Virus record (IMG/VR): IMGVR_UViG_3300047318_000425
Span: 1 to 59,793 of that record
Source: a virus
Direction: 5' to 3' (one strand)
DNA: 59,793 bases
The notes below the pieces were generated by a model, which was given only the letters and a program-made list of their open reading frames with translations, did no database searches and was not told the origin of the DNA. This document shows positions 58,524 through 59,793 of the stretch, in pieces. How positions within the stretch are numbered: position 1 is the stretch's first letter; the number at the start of each line of letters is the position of its first letter. The translations under genes and the position numbers were made by a program.

Positions 58524-58778
58524 TCAGGGGAAGCACACTTCCCACAAGCCGTTGTAGCGCGCGGCCTCGCCGGTCTGGTCCTTGACGAAGCGGATCGCGC
58601 CGGGGGCTTGGTAGCCAAAGTCATAGCCTTCGGCTTCGGCCACTTCGGCGTTATGCAGGGCGATGATTGCCGCTGCCTGCGCTTCTTGTTCCGTCGCAAA
58701 ATACAGCCAGCTCACTTTGCAGCCGGAGCGCATCGCAACGCTCGCCGGCTCCGGCAAATAGGTCTTGGGCTCGCTCAT
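58524..58778 (-). CDS. Hypothetical protein, 84 aa
   Basis: ATG overlaps the upstream stop. Strand-helix-strand pattern (CKVSWLYFATEQEAQAAAIIALHNAEVAE) and an aromatic end. Not recognised. Confidence 0.65.
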   Translation of the reverse strand: MSEPKTYLPEPASVAMRSGCKVSWLYFATEQEAQAAAIIALHNAEVAEAEGYDFGYQAPGAIRFVKDQTGEAARYNGLWEVCFP

Positions 58779-59008
58779 GGCGACGGTTCCGGCGCTGTCA
58801 GGAACGACCCGGTGACGGTCACGCCGTCCCAGCCCAGTCCCTCGTCGATTTCGCAGCCGGTGGCGCGGTGGAAGGCCCACGGTCCGCAATGGATCAGGTC
58901 GTCGATTTGCGTGATCGTCACCGGCATCGCGATCGCCCCGCCTAGCAGGCGGATGACCGAGTCGCCCACTTTCAGTGCATCGAGCTGGGTCTTGTTCATA
59001 GGTGTCAT
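58775..59008 (-). CDS. Hypothetical protein, 77 aa
   Basis: MTPMNKTQLDALKVGDSVIRLLGGAIAMPVTITQID: a small beta-barrel-like start (VGDSVIRL) as in SH3-like phage proteins. ATG 59008 overlaps the upstream stop. Function unknown. Confidence 0.65.
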   Translation of the reverse strand: MTPMNKTQLDALKVGDSVIRLLGGAIAMPVTITQIDDLIHCGPWAFHRATGCEIDEGLGWDGVTVTGSFLTAPEPSP

Positions 59009-59511
59009 TCGCCGTCTTCCTCTTCCTTCGGTGGCAGAAAGTTGGTGAAGCGCCCGTCGGACTTGCCCGCCTTGACCACTTCCAGCGGACCGAAGCGCCG
59101 TGCGCGGCCCTCGGTGATGATCGGCGCGCGCCCCATCCAGACTCCGTCGTGGGTCTGGACGTTGACCGTCAGGATGTCCAGCCGTCCTGGGTACTCGCCG
59201 ATCGAGCCGTACTGCTTGATGATCTCGGCGTGGCGCGGGCTGTCCTGCTCGGACAGGGACCACGCCTCGGATACCGCGATGGTGGCGTCGGCCTTGGCGT
59301 TTTTTGCCATCCAGCGCGCGACGTCGGCGCTCATGTCTTTGGCCACCTCGGTGGGCATGTACATCTCGACCGGGGTGATGGTCTTCGCGCTCGAATTGAC
59401 GATGTAGGTGGTGGCGGTGACCGGGCCCTCGGTCAGCTGGGCGCGGCACGTGGTCAATACGTCCTCGACCAGCGGCGCCACGGCGGCGGGAAAGGTAGTG
59501 TCGTCTGACAT
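59005..59511 (-). CDS. Hypothetical protein, 168 aa
   Basis: Start chosen at ATG 59511 with AAGGAGG; a longer reading to 59559 lacks a ribosome site. Strand-rich middle (TATTYIVNSSAKTITPVEMY) and GRLDILTVNVQTHDGVWMGRAPI, acidic C-terminus. Not recognised. Confidence 0.7.
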   Translation of the reverse strand: MSDDTTFPAAVAPLVEDVLTTCRAQLTEGPVTATTYIVNSSAKTITPVEMYMPTEVAKDMSADVARWMAKNAKADATIAVSEAWSLSEQDSPRHAEIIKQYGSIGEYPGRLDILTVNVQTHDGVWMGRAPIITEGRARRFGPLEVVKAGKSDGRFTNFLPPKEEEDGE

Positions 59512-59536
59512 ACAGACCTCCTTGGTTGAAAATGGT

Positions 59537-59793
59537 TCAGTGCGTCGGTGTCGGCGCATCCTCCTGGATCGGTTCCAGCACGGCGACGTCGCCGTCGAAC
59601 AGATCGCGGTACACGCCGGCTTGGTCGCGCACCAGCGGCATCCTGCCTAGAAACGCGCCGTCCTGGGAGGTGCGCAGGATGTCGTCGAAAACGAGCATCA
59701 GGCTGGCGCCGTCCGGCGAAGCGTGCAGCACGCCGGCGTCGACCTGCTGGTCGCCGTAGGTCAGCCGCACGCGCTGCCCGGTAACGAAGGTGG
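59537..59793 (-). CDS. Partial hypothetical protein, cut by window edge
   Basis: The reading frame is open to the last base, and codons upstream of the GTG at 59770 continue sensibly (TFVTGQRV), so the true start is outside the window. Beta-rich, ending LEPIQEDAPTPTH. Joining the window ends directly does not extend it cleanly. Confidence 0.6.
   Translation of the reverse strand, partial: TFVTGQRVRLTYGDQQVDAGVLHASPDGASLMLVFDDILRTSQDGAFLGRMPLVRDQAGVYRDLFDGDVAVLEPIQEDAPTPTH

Noticed and set aside
1-59793. Direct circular closure of the window ends
   Set aside because: The two edge genes are in different frames when the ends are joined, and a stop is met soon; bases may be missing, so completeness is not claimed.
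1-59793. tRNA genes, CRISPR array, insertion sequence, integrase or att site
   Set aside because: Looked for and not seen; repeats present are tandem, operator-like or single pairs.

Overview
The window reads as nearly all of the genome of a high-GC tailed dsDNA phage of podovirus type. It has terminase subunits, a P22-like portal, a scaffold, an N4-gp56-type capsid protein, several fibre-like proteins and a giant internal virion protein. No tape measure, tail tube or baseplate gene is seen. A multi-kilobase polyvalent virion protein, a ParA cassette and a PolA/SNF2/Cas4-like replication block recall Bcep22-like podoviruses of Burkholderiales. The host is therefore probably a betaproteobacterium, but the sequence does not name it. 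A minus-strand gene is cut at each window edge.

Layout. 1-8.9 kb: leftward early genes, with a primase-helicase, small membrane proteins, an exported Cys/Gly-rich protein and a protein ending in an SSB-like acidic tip; a stem-loop lies in most gaps. 8.9-9.3 kb: AT-rich divergent control region. 9.3-40.1 kb: rightward late genes in the order terminase, portal, scaffold, capsid, adaptor, fibres, lysis (holin, GH108 muramidase, holin), tail and fibre proteins, glucosaminidase-containing virion protein, and a 2683-residue polyvalent protein. 40.2-41.9 kb: a compact leftward operon with an HNH endonuclease and Cys-rich proteins. 41.9-42.76 kb: 850 bp without a convincing protein gene but full of palindromes, including a candidate small RNA with its own promoter and terminator. 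42.76-44.1 kb: rightward partition-type operon (ParA, a winged-helix-like protein, a ribbon-helix-helix-like protein). 44.1-59.8 kb: leftward early and replication genes, with a regulatory pair (XRE plus a winged-helix-like protein), PD-(D/E)XK nucleases, a DEDDh exonuclease, family A DNA polymerase, SNF2 helicase and many small ORFs.

How it works together. The leftward genes form a replication and host-takeover set, and the rightward genes form the virion and lysis set. No integrase or transposase is seen. The ParA/RHH operon beside a palindrome-rich region suggests a plasmid-like carrier state. A recurring palindrome, GATCTA-N3-TAGATC, sits at or near the start points of early and late operons, and once inside the terminase gene. 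It looks like the operator of one phage-wide regulator. The regulator itself cannot be named from sequence; candidates are the products at 45807-46016, 46020-46400, 43657-43878 and 43875-44135.
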